Source: Actinostola sp. cb2023 (Eukaryota > Cnidaria > Anthozoa > Actiniaria > Actinostolidae). Taken from it: a stretch of 64,000 nucleotides of DNA. Each line of letters starts with the position of its first letter. The first letter of the stretch is position 1. The position numbers and the translations under genes were made by a program. The notes under the pieces are model-generated. The model had not been told where the DNA came from. It worked only from the letters and a program-made list of their open reading frames with translations, and did not search any database. Below, piece after piece: positions 1-19,581 of the stretch. The stretch covers positions 241,596-305,595 of the forward strand of contig JAUJYZ010001000.1 in assembly GCA_033675265.1 (NCBI GenBank), read 5' to 3'.

Positions 1-97
<97 letters not shown>

Positions 98-122
98 ACT
101 GCTACTGCTACTGCTACTGCTA
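1..122. repeat. (TGC)n microsatellite
   Basis: Pure TGC trinucleotide runs from the first base to about 96, then turns into alternating TAC/TGC to 122. The array is cut by the window edge, so its full length is unknown. Confidence 0.97.
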
Positions 123-471
123 GTCTGTTATCTTCACTTGCAATGATGTCAGGGTGATATTGAAACATTGTTCTATTTTATCCTTGATATTTATTGTGAT
201 ATACATGTATGGCTCTGACAAGTGAGGTTTTTCGCAGAGCTCGAGACAATTCTCCGGGCCCAAACCCCCAAGTGTTTACATCGGGTTATTACAAACTCGG
301 AAAAACGTTTTATATTTCTTTTATAAAATAAATACAACTGTGATGTCATTACCGTGTTTGCATAGCCTGATGCAAGCACGGATAACAGCCAATCAGACCA
401 CAGAGATTTCTGAATGTATTTTATAAATACATTTACTACATTTAAATTTTAGCAGTGAGTGTGTTAACTTA
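123..471. other. No gene seen (AT-rich, intronic or intergenic)
   Basis: No splice-flanked coding segment or repeat was recognised here. If the minus-strand oxygenase gene continues leftward, this is probably intron, because its later exons (with the Fe-binding His-x-Asp motif) were not found in the window. Confidence 0.4.
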
Positions 472-565
472 GGGTGCGTTCGATTGACCTTATTCCGGAA
501 TAGGAATAATTCCAGATTCTGGGGCAGACGGAGGACGTCATTATTCCGGAATATTCCAAGCATTC
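472..565 (+). mobile_element. Truncated Harbinger-like MITE end
   Basis: Begins GGGTGCGTTCGATTGACC directly after TTA, the same terminus as the complete element at 52921-53130. The matching right terminus is absent, so this is one end of a broken copy. Confidence 0.55.
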
Positions 566-628
566 TGCTATGATGAGCAATTGGGTAACCACTCCTTACG
601 TTATCGACAATAAATAAATTATTCATCA

Positions 629-724
629 TTATGATTATGATTATGATTATGATTATGATTATGATTATGATTATGATTATGATTATGATTATGATTATGA
701 TTATGATTATGATTATGATTATGA
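629..724. repeat. (TTATGA)n hexanucleotide array
   Basis: About sixteen copies of a perfect hexamer, followed by a short degenerate tail before the TTA array. Confidence 0.95.
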
Positions 725-757
725 GTATGCATATGATTTATGATTTATGCTCGGGAG

Positions 758-1116
<359 letters not shown>

Positions 1117-1152
1117 GCAAGTTTAGTGTATTTCATTGCAGGTTTTTTTTAC

Positions 1153-1266
1153 CAGGTTTAATCCAATAGCTATGGCTGATAGCACTCTCAATGCAAGAAC
1201 ATGGAGCCTTTTGTAGAATGCTTGGATAGTGGACTTGAAGTTTGGCACCACATCATCTGGCCAGTT
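1153..1266 (-). CDS. Oxygenase exon 4
   Basis: A 114-bp exon (38 codons, phase 0-0) after TTTCATTATAG and before GTAAAA. It begins NWPDDVVPNFKSTIQAFYKR and ends AIAIGLNL, matching the family's WP..vP.F......YY..L..LA..LL..lalgLgL helix. Confidence 0.78.
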
Positions 1267-4200
1267 CTATAATGAAAGTTTGAATTATTTGCTGGCATTT
1301 ATGTGTCTGTTGAACATCAATTATATGCCATCACTCAGAGTGGGGAGAATTACTCACTATGATGTTTCAGTGTAAATTATTGCCAAATTTGTTACTCATG
1401 GACCCCTCATGTATAATGCTCAAAAACCCAGCCCTGTTGGTACATACATGTATCACTGCCCGGGTATGTGTCATCATGATCAATATTATAAAAACTCAGA
1501 CACTACAGATTGTGATGGCCATTGGCTGGTGATCAATTAACATTAGATATTTGACGATGGTGCTACAACAACAATAACAACAACAACAACAACAATAACA
1601 ACAATAATCATATTCATTTTGAAATCACTAGTAAATCCTGCAATCTGATTGGCTAAAACTGGTGCGCTTTAATCATTAATTGCACTATTTTGGATCATTA
1701 ATTGCACCAATTTTTTTATTTATTTTTTCCCGCACAGAAACTCTAATTTTATTAAATTCAAACGATTCTTCATAAAAAGTAATTTGTAATTTAGAATGAA
1801 AGAGTTGTATTTCAGGCATCAAAATTATTCTTATTATTGCAACTTACCACCTAAATATAGCGAGTGTATTTGAAAAGATTTCAAAATGAATATGATTAAT
1901 AGGTAATTGAACTTCGTGTCGTGCAATTTTGGTCTGAAATCATACTCGTGATAACAAATTGCACTCCCGCTACGCGGTCGTGCAATTTTGTAATCACTCG
2001 TATGATTTCAGACCAAATTGCACTCCACTCAGTTCTATTACCATTACTAATAGCTGACAACAACAATAATAACAATTGAAATAATATACGGCAGTGCACA
2101 ACAATAATAACAATTATAATATAATAACAACAATAATAATAATTAATAATAATTATAATAATATATATTATTTTTATTTTTATTATAACAACAACAACAA
2201 TAATAATAATAATATATAATAGCTATGGCTGATATAAGAAGAAGAAGAACATGAAGAAGAAGAAGAAGAAGAAGAAGAAGAAGAAGAAGAAGAAGAAGAA
2301 GAAGAAGAAGAAGAAGAAGAAGAAGAAGAAGAAGAAGAAGAAGAAGAAGAAGAAGAAGAAGAAGAAGAAGAAGAAGAAGAAGAAGAAGAAGAAGATGAAG
2401 AAGAAGAAGAAGAAGAAGAAGAAGAAGAAGAAGAAATTTGAATAAAGAAGAAAAAGAAGCCCTGAAGTAGATAGAAGAAGAAGAAGAAGAAGAAGAAGAA
2501 GAATGAGAAGAAGAAAAAAAGAAGACAACTATGATATATGTATAGAAATGAAAACTGATGGAGAATATACAGAACAAATGTACTATGACTACTGTGACTG
2601 CGTGATGCGGTTCGTACGTCATTACAGAAGCAATTCCCAGTTCCGTGAGGCCTGGGAGCAAATGTTCGGTTAAAATCAGCGTCTTTGAGCTAATTTGAAC
2701 TCCACGCTACTGTAGTTGCCTCGGTAGCTCAGTGGGTAGAGCACCTGTCATGAAATCGGGGTGTCGTGGGTTCGAATCCCGCTCGAGGCGTCTGATTTTT
2801 TCCGAACATTTGTTCTGTATATTCTCCATCAGTTTTCATTTCTATATATAATAATAATAATGAATGTAATAATGAATGTACAGGTACATGTATGTAATGT
2901 ACATATTATATATAGCTAATTGCATAATCGTTGTCGGGTTGAAAATCATGAAAGCTATGACCACAAGGAATTCTGGGAAATTAAAACTCTCAATTAACAC
3001 CGTCAAATCATCGACCTTTTTTTCAGACTTGTAGGATCTTAGTTAAATAGCTCATATACCTTCAACCCGACTACGATTATGCAATTAGCTACAGTCATTT
3101 GCAAAAATTCTGGCTGCTACGAAGTATCAGTATATCAATATATCGGGTGCATTATGGGTAATTAAATAATACTATTTTGAGTTCCCTAACTTATTAAATG
3201 AAGCAAAATTTACAAACAACAAACGTAAAGACTAAAATAAACATTACATACTAAATATTTCTACCAACTTTGCTGGCCTTAACCCACTTTAAGGGGAATT
3301 TTCGATTATTTAATTACCCATAATGCACCCGATATATTGATATATTGATATTTCGTAGCGGCCAGAATTTTTGCAAATGACTGTATATATCTAACTGAAT
3401 GATTGGATTAATTATGATGCAGTGTCATATATATTGTATGGTACGTAGCTAAATTATAGTATATAATTTCTTACAAGTTCTTTGCTTTCAAGTGCTCCAA
3501 CATCAAAGGATTCTTTAAGGTCTGGTGGTCGATTAATATTTGTTCTGTAATGGAAATAAGCTGGACTGCATGACTAGTCCAGTTCATATAAATTATATGT
3601 ACATAATTGCCAAACGCTATTTAGTGCTAAACGCTAAATAGCACAAATGGAACAATAGAAAACAAAAGACATTGCACTATTTAGTGTTAATATTAAAGTC
3701 AGCACTGTTTCATGGTTTTAGTGTTTGCACTCTACTTAACTTGCATGAAGCCGGTTTATAAAAAAGAAGATGGAAGTTGACGCAAGTTCGAATGCATCAA
3801 CTACATGTACATGTAGATCTGACTTGCAAAGTTGCATTTGCCGGTCAAATGGTGAAAAACTTGCAGCAAGTTGCACTCGAATTTGAGCAACTGTTCAAAC
3901 TTACTGCAAGTTGATGCATTAAAGCTTTAGTGGTCCAGATTTGCGATTTGGTACCTCTTTAAGGGTCTCACAAGTCTAAAAGGACCACAAGAGACTAAGC
4001 CGGACCCGGGATGGGGGGGGGTACCATTTAGGGGGTTTGTCCCAATAATTACATGATATATATGTGCAGCGGTACAGGGTACAGGTTTTGGGCCATTTTA
4101 TTCTCTAATCCAGGTAAAATGAACGCATAAAAATCATTAATCCAGTTATAGCCTTAAAAACATTTATTAATTTTGAATAATTTGCATAATGTTGGTATCG

Positions 4201-7029
4201 GCGTTTCAGTAAAATCCGCATGAACAATAATAATGGCGTCAATCAGACGTAAAGGTGTTAGAGTGTTAGTCTGGCAAAATATCCTGATGAATGCATCGTA
4301 TCAGATCGTCAATTTTCGTAAATCCTTTTTTTATTTGGAAATTCGTTAATCCAGGTTTTCGAGTGACAAATTCCAAAAACAGGGTCCAGGTCTGAACATC
4401 TCGCCTGTCTGTCAAACCAAAACCATTTTTATATGAGGTACCCCCCCCCCCCCCCCCCCCCCCCCCCCTGGGACTAAGCCAGTACCATTTAGGATGTTTT
4501 GTCAGTAAATAAGATACCCGAGATAATGACAGCTGGAATGACAGTTGTAGCTTTTGAGTTAGGGGTTTAAGCAGTCCAATGTCAACACAAGTCAAAACTT
4601 GCATGCATGACTTGCATTTCACGTTTGACCGGGGCATTGGACAACAAATGCATTAACATACGAATCTCTCTCCAGTTCATCCCATCCATTTGGAGAGTCT
4701 CCTTTTCCCTTCTAAAGTTGGACTTTATATCTTTGCTTAGAGCAAAATAGGCATCTATTTTATGAACAATATCATCTGTCTGTCAAAAACAAGGTGATCA
4801 AATATATATTGTATTAAAGCTGCCAGTTGCTCATTTTATATCCAGATTTTAAACGAGACAGATACAATGTTAATTCTAAATTGATGGATATACCTCCAAT
4901 ACCTTGCTTTAATTGTTTATAACACGCTGTTTGAAAATGAATACATTAAGCCTTAATTGAAAATGTTTGACGCCCATTTTATATTTAAAAGTGGTGGTGA
5001 TTTTGAAAATACCCCTAATATGAACTAATAGCAATGACCTAAACCAGGTCAAGATTTTTGAATAACAATAGGAACTATTGTACAACAATAGGAACTATAT
5101 TGTACAACAATAGGAACTATATTGTACAACAATGGAAAATATTGTACAACAATAGGAACTATATTGTACAACAATAGGAACTATTATTGTACAACAATAG
5201 GAACTATTGTACAACAATAGGAACTATTGTACAACAATAGGAACTATTGTACAACAATAGGAACTACTGTACAACAATAGGAACTACTGTATATTGTACA
5301 ACAATAGGAACTATTGTACAACAATAGCAACTATTGATAGATATGCTTCGTTGGTTTAGGTCATTGCTATCAAGTGTTTTCCCTCAAGTGGGCGTGGCAA
5401 GAAATTATTTTCACACCGGCCTAAGAGGTACTTATTGGTGTTGTTCAAGACTTGATACAGTATGTGGTTCTAATTGTGAACAGTTCTAATTGTGAACACT
5501 TTTCAGTAAAAGTGCCGTTTTTATAGCGTAAAGTTAAGATCGACAAAAAATATTTCACCCGAGCAAATATTGATTTATTTTCAATCATTCAGTGCTATTT
5601 TGGGCTTCGTGACATTTATTCCGCGCAAAATTTCAACTTTAATTCACGGTAAACTGACGACTGTTGTTTACAAGTTCGAATTTTAAGGTACCAGGGGACC
5701 TTCGTGACACTGTTCACTGCGTAGCGCGCTAGCCACTCTTCAACATGTATAAAAGTATACATTTTCTTAAAGCTGAATAAATGCAGATTCTAAATATGCT
5801 GGAGATTATTTCCTGTTTTGACAATATTTTTTGTTATTGCACATTTTAGAAAATTCGACCGGCCTTGTTCAAAGAGAATTTTGCACGCGGGAATTCAATC
5901 GATTTTTAAACGGTGCCATTGTAATGAGCACACGTTGTTTTAAAAAACTGTGTCTCCGATTTCCGATAAACGCTTTTGTTGAGGAGATATTTGCTGTCAA
6001 AGTTCATTAATGTGTTTTTAAGCGATTTACACATAAATCATCAAATAACTTTTAAACGAGGCAACGTATCAAAAATCGGAGACACGGTTTTTTAGAACAA
6101 AGTTTGCTCATTACAATGGCACTTTCCGTTTAAAAATCGATTGAATTCCCGCGTGCAAAATTCTCTTTGAACAAGGCCGGTCGAATTTTCTAAAATGTGC
6201 AATAACAAAAAATATTTACAAAATAGGAAATAATCTCCAGCATATTTAGAATCTGCATTTATTCAGCTTTAAGAAAATGTATACTTTTATACATGTTGAA
6301 GATTCTCAGTGGCAAAGTTCGCATATTTTCTTTCTAAAAACGCAAAGTTTGGAGTTTGCTTTATGTGAGCCAGAAGGTAAATAATTACACTTTTCTTTAC
6401 AAAACAATAAGTTTATTTAGAAAAGTGTTGAAAATGAGCGAGTCGCATCGGAATGAAAAATTGTGCGTGTTTTTGCGATGTGCATGTAATTGTAAACACG
6501 CATATGCTCACGCATAACTTGGCACTTCATAACATATGTAGTTCTTGAGATATATAGTAAAATTGCCGCTATAATGTACCTGCACTGGTACAATAGCAGA
6601 TGTTGAGAAGGAAATATGTATAAAAAGTCTGCGTTTGTGATAACACGTCAGTAATTTAGCGTTGCCGTCGGACTTCACTTGCTTTTAACATTTTTCTATC
6701 ATTCGTATCGAAATAACACGAACATAAATATTGTTTTAAGACAACTTGGAACGCTGAAGTGTAGAGCTAATTTATAGCAAAGGTTCAGGATAATCGTACC
6801 ATATGTTGACGAGAAATATCATCAAGTGCAAAAAGTGTTATTAATGGCCGGAACTCACCTCGTTCAAGGAGATTCCATGGTTTTTCAAGTACACGAACCC
6901 CACAGTACTGAACGCAGAATAAATCTCCTTGGATAACTGTTGGACTTCATCGCTATCAACAGCTGCTCTGTCGTCTTTAACGATGCTAAACACACTAAAA
7001 TCTACGATGGGAATGTGACTGGTGGTCAT
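1153..7029 (-). CDS. Fe(II)/2-oxoglutarate-dependent oxygenase, 5' part (4 exons)
   Basis: Exons on the minus strand: 6859-7029, 4658-4779, 3475-3544 and 1153-1266. Joined, they encode about 159 residues matching the N-terminal half of isopenicillin-N-synthase-like (DIOX_N) oxygenases: IPIVDFS near the start, FVYLKNHGI, a helix with YFALSKDIK, then NRPPDLKESFDVG and the helical stretch from NWPDD to the ALRVLSA...GLNL segment. The family couples 2-oxoglutarate and O2 to oxidation of small molecules at a His-Asp-His iron site. That catalytic half is not in the window and presumably lies to the left. Introns have GT-AG ends and the phases agree (0, 2, 0, 0) if exon 2 uses the donor after 4658; a stronger-looking GTATGT donor 4 nt earlier would break the frame. 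The substrate cannot be told. The gene is head-to-head with METTL25. Confidence 0.72.
1565..1608. repeat. (CAA)n microsatellite
   Basis: Imperfect CAA repeat with ATA interruptions. Confidence 0.85.
1921..2024. mobile_element. Palindromic repeat (foldback)
   Basis: The left arm (1921-1950) reading GGTCTGAAATCATAC is mirrored at 1999-2022. The AT-rich surroundings (1621-2100) contain CAATCTGATTGGCTAAAACT, a phrase found beside similar foldbacks at 11833 and 49409, so this probably belongs to the same dispersed family. Confidence 0.6.
2236..2503. repeat. (GAA)n microsatellite
   Basis: Long GAA/AAG purine tract with one ATG interruption and a second short block from about 2473. It gives poly-Lys, poly-Glu, poly-Leu and poly-Phe phantom ORFs. 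Confidence 0.96.
2541..2846. mobile_element. Foldback element with tRNA-derived core
   Basis: Arms of 40 nt at 2541-2580 and 2807-2846 are perfect or nearly perfect inverted copies (ending CAGAACAAATG on the left). They enclose a tRNA-like sequence at 2718-2790. A further inverted match (AAATGTTCGGTTAAAATCAG versus CTGATTTTTTCCGAACATT) lies just inside. It looks like a SINE or tRNA gene captured in a palindromic element. Confidence 0.65.
2718..2790 (+). tRNA. tRNA-like sequence, probably a pseudo-tRNA
   Basis: Seventy-three nt that fold as a tRNA: acceptor GCCTCGG/TCGAGGC (7 bp, one G-T), D arm GCTC/GAGC, T arm GTGGG-TTCGAAT-CCCGC. A and B box sequences are intact. The anticodon arm is poor: a 7-nt loop CATGAAA lacks U33, and the stem has a T-T mismatch. 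Reading T-CAT instead would suggest a Met ancestor. Most likely a tRNA-derived repeat rather than a working tRNA gene. Confidence 0.55.
2913..3091. mobile_element. Foldback MITE
   Basis: The left arm TAGCTAATTGCATAATCG and following TCGGGTTGAA are mirrored at 3061-3091. The interior is about 115 bp without coding signal. It abuts the next MITE directly. Confidence 0.7.
3092..3383. mobile_element. Tc1/mariner-type MITE
   Basis: A 292-bp palindromic element with long inverted ends starting CAGTCATTTGCAAAAATTCT, flanked by TA on both sides (3090-3091 and 3384-3385), the target duplication of the Tc1/mariner group. No ORF. Confidence 0.75.
3475..3544 (-). CDS. Oxygenase exon 3
   Basis: Seventy bp between TTCCATTACAG and GTAAGA. 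Encodes NINRPPDLKESFDVGALE, the very characteristic P-x-DLKE-x-FD motif of this oxygenase family. Confidence 0.75.
4441..4468. repeat. Poly(C) tract, 28 nt
   Basis: Uninterrupted C run inside the oxygenase intron. A shorter poly(G) followed by the same TACCATTTAGG phrase at 4013-4032 forms a loose inverted relationship (3985-4500), suggesting a decayed foldback whose ends grew into homopolymers. Confidence 0.9.
4658..4779 (-). CDS. Oxygenase exon 2
   Basis: Follows a pyrimidine-rich acceptor (TTTTTGACAG). Reads TDDIVHKIDAYFALSKDIKS, the helix after the GI..E turn, then a basic stretch and GMNWRE, where relatives have a GY/GW motif. The donor is uncertain (4658 fits the phase; 4662 has a better consensus). 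Confidence 0.65.
5061..5335. repeat. Minisatellite, TTGTACAACAATAGGAACTA unit
   Basis: About 14 units of 17-25 bp with the core GTACAACAATAGGAACTAT, in intron 1 of the oxygenase gene. Each unit holds the self-complementary TTGTACAA. Confidence 0.95.
5738..6302. mobile_element. Foldback element with 230-bp arms
   Basis: TCTTCAACATGTATAAAAGT at the left end is mirrored at 6283-6302, and the inverted match continues inward almost without break for about 230 bp per arm (5738-5965 versus 6070-6302). No ORF. Intronic. Confidence 0.8.
6859..7029 (-). CDS. Oxygenase exon 1 (DIOX_N start)
   Basis: Fifty-seven codons from ATG, containing IPIVDFS and STVGFVYLKNHGI, the hallmark opening of DIOX_N oxygenases. 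It ends at AACGAG followed by GTGAGT. The start is the only in-frame ATG before the conserved IPIVDF motif and sits at the usual distance from it. Confidence 0.8.
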
Positions 7030-8576
7030 AATGAGTTCGTGGGTTCGTTGCTCTTCTAATATTTAATCCCGAAATTTGACCCTTTTTGCAGTATCACATT
7101 TCTGATGACCCATTAATGACCTCGGGCAGTTTTCTTTGAGAGCTGTAACGCGCGCTATGTGAGTCGCGGTATTGCGGTATCCGTCGAATTTGTTTTACAA
7201 TACAATAGCAGAGTGTAGAGTCGTTTGTTTTACACATTGTTCCATTGTGAACACCGTTCTTTGTTAACCGGTACACGACGGCACTACAGTAGTTAGATTC
7301 TTCAGACTGCCAGATACCGAGCTATCTTCTCCCTTCCCTTGCTCCTTTGCGATCCCCTCTAATCCCTTCCCATGGTGCTTTGCTCCCCAGTTCTTTTCGC
7401 TTTCTCGTTCCCGGCTCCCCCCTCCCCTTCCCCTCCGAAGAAGCGACTGGGTTCGAGGCAGAGTATACGGTATTTGGCGATTTTTAGCTACAGTATTCGG
7501 TGAAATTCAAATTTCTTTAGGGTATTTCGGTATTCCGGTGGTTTCCAAAACAGTACTAGTGTAGTTTCAAATTTCGATTTTAAATGCGGTATTACCAGTC
7601 CGGAATATAGGCGTTATAAGGCGATATTTTTAATTGGGGATTCAGCCAATCACAGGACCGAATTCCTCTATCAGTCACGTGACCATAATAAAAAGCTCGC
7701 GAAATAAACAAACAAGATGGCGGACATGAAGCTACAGCGCTTGCAAACCTAGTTGTATTTCTTTGATGCGGTATTACGGTATCAGTTTCAGTTCTAGTTT
7801 CTGCGGCTGTTTTATTTGGTGAACTGCAAGTTATAACAGACTATGATAATTGCCCTATACCACTATGACGTCACATCAAAACAATCTATTGTTTAAACGC
7901 TAAGGATCATGGTCGCTAGAGGCACAGGCAGCCCAAGCAGGGCATTTGTGGAGTGTACGAACGTACAGCTGAATGTATGGAACGAAAATATCGTAAAATT
8001 GGTTTGTAATAAACTTGACTAACCTTTGTCTGTAGTTGCTTTTGATATTATGTAGATCCTTTCTAGCTGGTTTTTAGCCGTTTTAAGGGTTGTTTTAGAT
8101 TTTTCTCCCCACCTAGTAATAAGTCCTCTCTTACTACTAGGTGGGGAGAAAAATCTAAAACAACCCTTAAAACGGCTAAAAACCAGCTAGAAAGGTCTAC
8201 ATAATATCAAAAACAACTACAGACAAAGGTTAGTCAAGTTTATTACAAACCAATTTTACGATATTTTCGCCCCATACATTCTCAGCTGTACGTTCGTACA
8301 CTCCACAAATGCCCTGCTTGGGCTGCCTGTGGTTCGCCTTGCAAGTTTGAATCTTTGTTGATCTCATGAACCAATCAAATACGATCAGTCATTGTTGATT
8401 TCATCAGCCAATGAAATTCGCTAAAATTTCAGGGATTCCCCAGAACCAGCGACGAACCAAATGACGAGCGGGCTCTGGGTACGAGAATGGCGACGAACCA
8501 AATGAGGAGTGGGCTCTGGGTACGAGAATGGCAGAATTGGTGATCGTAGAATACGTTAATCAGTCCTGTTTTCAAA
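7030..8576. promoter_or_regulatory. Divergent intergenic region (oxygenase/METTL25)
   Basis: The two genes start 1.55 kb apart in opposite directions. At 7674-7731 there is CACGTGACC followed by AACAAGATGGCGGACATGAA, which looks like a promoter-proximal start region, but its frame closes after 12 codons. CCAATCA-type boxes occur near 7646, 8371 and 8407. A MITE at 7923-8331 sits in the middle. No TATA box is obvious. Confidence 0.4.
7923..8331. mobile_element. Palindromic MITE, CACAGGCAGCCC family
   Basis: Ends CACAGGCAGCCCAAGC (7923-7938) and its reverse complement (8316-8331). The two halves are inverted copies almost to the centre (about 8127, CCACCTAGTA). 409 bp, no ORF. It shares its termini with 19681-20086. 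Confidence 0.82.
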
Positions 8577-16762
<8,186 letters not shown>

Positions 16763-16766
16763 AAAT

Positions 16767-16772
16767 AATAAA
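16767..16772 (+). terminator. METTL25 poly(A) signal
   Basis: AATAAA five bases after the stop codon. The same signal is present in the duplicate at 43798-43803. Confidence 0.5.
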
Positions 16773-17142
16773 ACTTTTACTGTTCATGTGCTTAAAATTC
16801 ACAAATACATAATAACAACAATCTATATATGTAACAAGACGCTCAATACTCGGGCTTCCTCCGGAAGTGCCCGAGTAATTACAAAATAATACTTCATGGA
16901 ATTAGAATAATTAAAGAATTGTTGTGTAAAAGAAGAAATCTTCAATAAAAAAAATCAATAAAAAAATAAAAAAGTTCAAAAAATATATTGTTCGATGAGC
17001 GACATTGCTGTCTGAAAAAGATGGCGGCTTGTATATTTTACCACAATCCTTTGCGCGCCAAAAACTTCCCCGGCACCTCGTAAAAACATCGCAATAGAAT
17101 AAGATAGCTTTGAAGTTGAAGTATTAATAATTATTAATAATT

Positions 17143-17174
17143 AGTCGGGCTTCCTGTGGAAGGAGCCCGACTCT
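17143..17174. other. Short hairpin AGTCGGGCTTCC
   Basis: AGTCGGGCTTCCTGTGGAAG followed by GAGCCCGACT is a near-perfect stem-loop. Similar ones occur at 16850-16878 and 44109-44137 (ACTCGGGCTTCC...AAGTGCCCGAGT). Confidence 0.6.
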
Positions 17175-17499
17175 AGAAATGCAGAGCGTTCATCGCAAAA
17201 AGCATATTGGGTTCTACAGCGCATGCACCTAGACATGAAGTCTGGCCAAGAAAGATTACAAAGCACAAACCAATCAGGGAAAGCACCGGAGGTCAAGGGG
17301 CCAAAATATAAATCTTTTCTCGTCTAAATCTAAATTTAGATTGAAACAGGATGCTCTAGTATCGTGAAGTATATACTGTAAAGTTCGCAGTACTGAAATT
17401 GCAAGGAAAGCATGTTCTATCGAGCTCGAGTCACGCAACAACGAGCAACCAAAAAATGTTTCATTGTACATATACAATACTTTATGATCATTCTAAACC

Positions 17500-17690
17500 A
17501 TAGTGTTTTATCTTTATAATCTATCTCTGAAACATTGCAACACGTACAATCGATTCTGCACGGTTTTCGCTGAATAAACAGATTAGATCACTGTTATCTT
17601 TACAATCTATCTCTGAACATTGCAACACGTACAATCTACATGTGTACGTATTCAGCAAGTTTTCGCTCAATAAGCACATTACATCACCCT
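17500..17690. repeat. Two-copy direct repeat
   Basis: TCTTTATAATCTATCTCTGA ... ACATTGCAACACGTACAATC occurs twice about 90 bp apart, with a diverged tail. Intergenic between METTL25 and gene A. Confidence 0.7.
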
Positions 17691-18109
17691 TGCCTACATG
17701 TTTGATGCATTAGTCTACGGCGCGCGGGCTCTTGCTCGATCGAGCTTTATTGCCATTGACAATATTTCATTGACAATGGATATATGGTCGAGAGCAAATC
17801 AGATTCAGTCGAGATTATGATCGCAGCAACCACTGCTTGCTTTAAGAACCACCCTTAACGCTACAAGAGCGTCTAGTTATTATTAGTATGAGTGTCGGCG
17901 GACAGTTTAGGTTCGGATTAAAACGTACTGCCGCATATTTTTCTGGCAGCAGAACCAAATTAAATTAATGTCGTTTGTAGGTTGGATAATTCAGACAACA
18001 ATTTTGTATCTTCAACCTTAGTTTTAATAAAAAACTTAAGCTTTCGGGCTAAGCGCCCACCCTTCAGGGCTAAATGCTTAAAATCTAATTACCCTTCTCT
18101 CCTCCGGCA

Positions 18110-18440
18110 TTTTCCCCCGGCAGAAAACCACCCTTTGATCGAGCAGAAGTTTGAGCAGAATTGATCACCTTCGGTAGTGGGCATTATGCCGGCAGAAAAC
18201 CACCCTTTGATCGAGCAGAATTTTGAGCAGAATTGATCCCCTTCGGTAGTGGGCATTCTGCCAGCAGAGAACCACCCTTTGATCGAGCAGAATTTTGAGC
18301 AGAATTGATCCCCTTCGGTAGTGGGCATTATGCCAGCAGAAAACCACCCTTTGATCGAGCAGAATTTTGAGCAGAATTGATCCCCTTCGGTAGTGGGCAT
18401 TATGCCAGCAGAGAACCACCCTTTGAGCAGAAGTTTGAGC
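18110..18440. repeat. 72-bp minisatellite, 4-5 copies
   Basis: Unit marks (CCCTTTGATCGAG) at 18131, 18203, 18275, 18347 and 18419. The unit is a multiple of three, so two minus-strand frames stay open through the array. Units with GAGCAGAATT also occur singly at 18812-18870. Confidence 0.93.
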
Positions 18441-18630
18441 AGAATTCGGAAAATTAGGAATAGACAAGACACATAACATATTTAAATAAAAACTATCAAA
18501 TAAGTAAATAATTAAATATAAATGGAACATATCAAGCCTCTTATGCCTCATTGGCGTCTTTACTCGATATGCGCACCCATAGCGTAACCTGAAGTCAGTG
18601 GTATAATATGAGTGGGACGGCAAAAGTAGA

Positions 18631-18766
18631 TTGCAAACCATATGTCCGTGAAACAGTACTAACTAATTAGTACTAAATAGCACTGATGAAACAATAGAAA
18701 ACAATAGAGATAACACTATTTAGTACTATTTAGTAATAGTACTATTTCACGGACATATGGTTTGCA
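18631..18766. mobile_element. Foldback MITE
   Basis: Arms TTGCAAACCATATGTCCGTG and reverse complement. The core (AACAATAGAAAACAATAGAG and TAGTACTA) is shared with the element at 47895-48037, which has different arms. Confidence 0.75.
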
Positions 18767-19245
18767 CTCTTACAAATCAGTAGACAATGAATTTCTATCT
18801 TAAACTTTAACCGAGCAGAATTCAAGATGTTGAGCAGAATTTTATTGTTCGAGCAGAATTTTGAGCAGAATATGTGATTTTGCCTGCATGCAGAATCCGA
18901 AACTCGTCTTCATGCTGAGTCTGGAGGGAAAAGGAGGGCAGTTAGCAGATTGGAGTACTGACGATGGATTGATTGTCTCTTACCGTGTTCCGGCGTTCTC
19001 TGATACGACGTGTTTTTTTTTAAATTATCATGAACCTAACCTGCTATTGGCAGATAACTGATATTCATGCAGGAAATTCCTGTTTAAATCACGGGGTTTT
19101 GCTGTCAAGAATCCAACTCGTTTTGTATTATCGTCGTGCACGTGTATCTCTTGTTCGCGTGCAATCCTAGGTATCTGCATTGAATCAGTTATAGACTGTT
19201 ACTAGTGAATAAACGAGCATCTAAGAACAACCTGACTATTCTACA

Positions 19246-19581
19246 ATGGAGGCAAAATCAAATGGTTTCCTTTATCTGTCCAAGTGTTTCCACACCCTTC
19301 ATCTCTGCGTTACTATCGCACTCATAGTTGCAGTCGTCTACATTCAGCTTCGTAATGAAGCAAGATTTGGGAAACTTGAACTTCAACGAGTTGATCTTCA
19401 GCAACGAAAACATGACACAGACTTTGAGGCTCGTCATTTAGTGAAAAGAAACGCTGTCATGGCAAAACAAGGTGACACCAACGTTACATCAAAACGACAC
19501 AACGATACGACTCGTGACGAGGAAGTGTTTGGAGACAGAAAGCTGCTGACATGTCTGGACTTGCTCCTTGTCTTTATAAAA
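19246..19581 (+). CDS. Gene A exon 1: cytoplasmic tail, membrane helix, stalk
   Basis: 112 codons from MEAKSNGFLYLSKCFHTLHL. The hydrophobic stretch CVTIALIVAVVYIQL is a type II signal anchor. The stalk has LVKRNA, a possible proprotein-convertase site, and CLDLLLVFIK at the end. Start chosen because it is conserved in gene B and an upstream TGA blocks extension. Donor AAAA before GTGGGT. Phase 0. Confidence 0.8.

Noticed and set aside
2143..2661. 172-codon minus ORF, Ser/Leu/Phe rich
   Set aside because: Product of the (GAA)n tract; no conserved sequence or splice sites.
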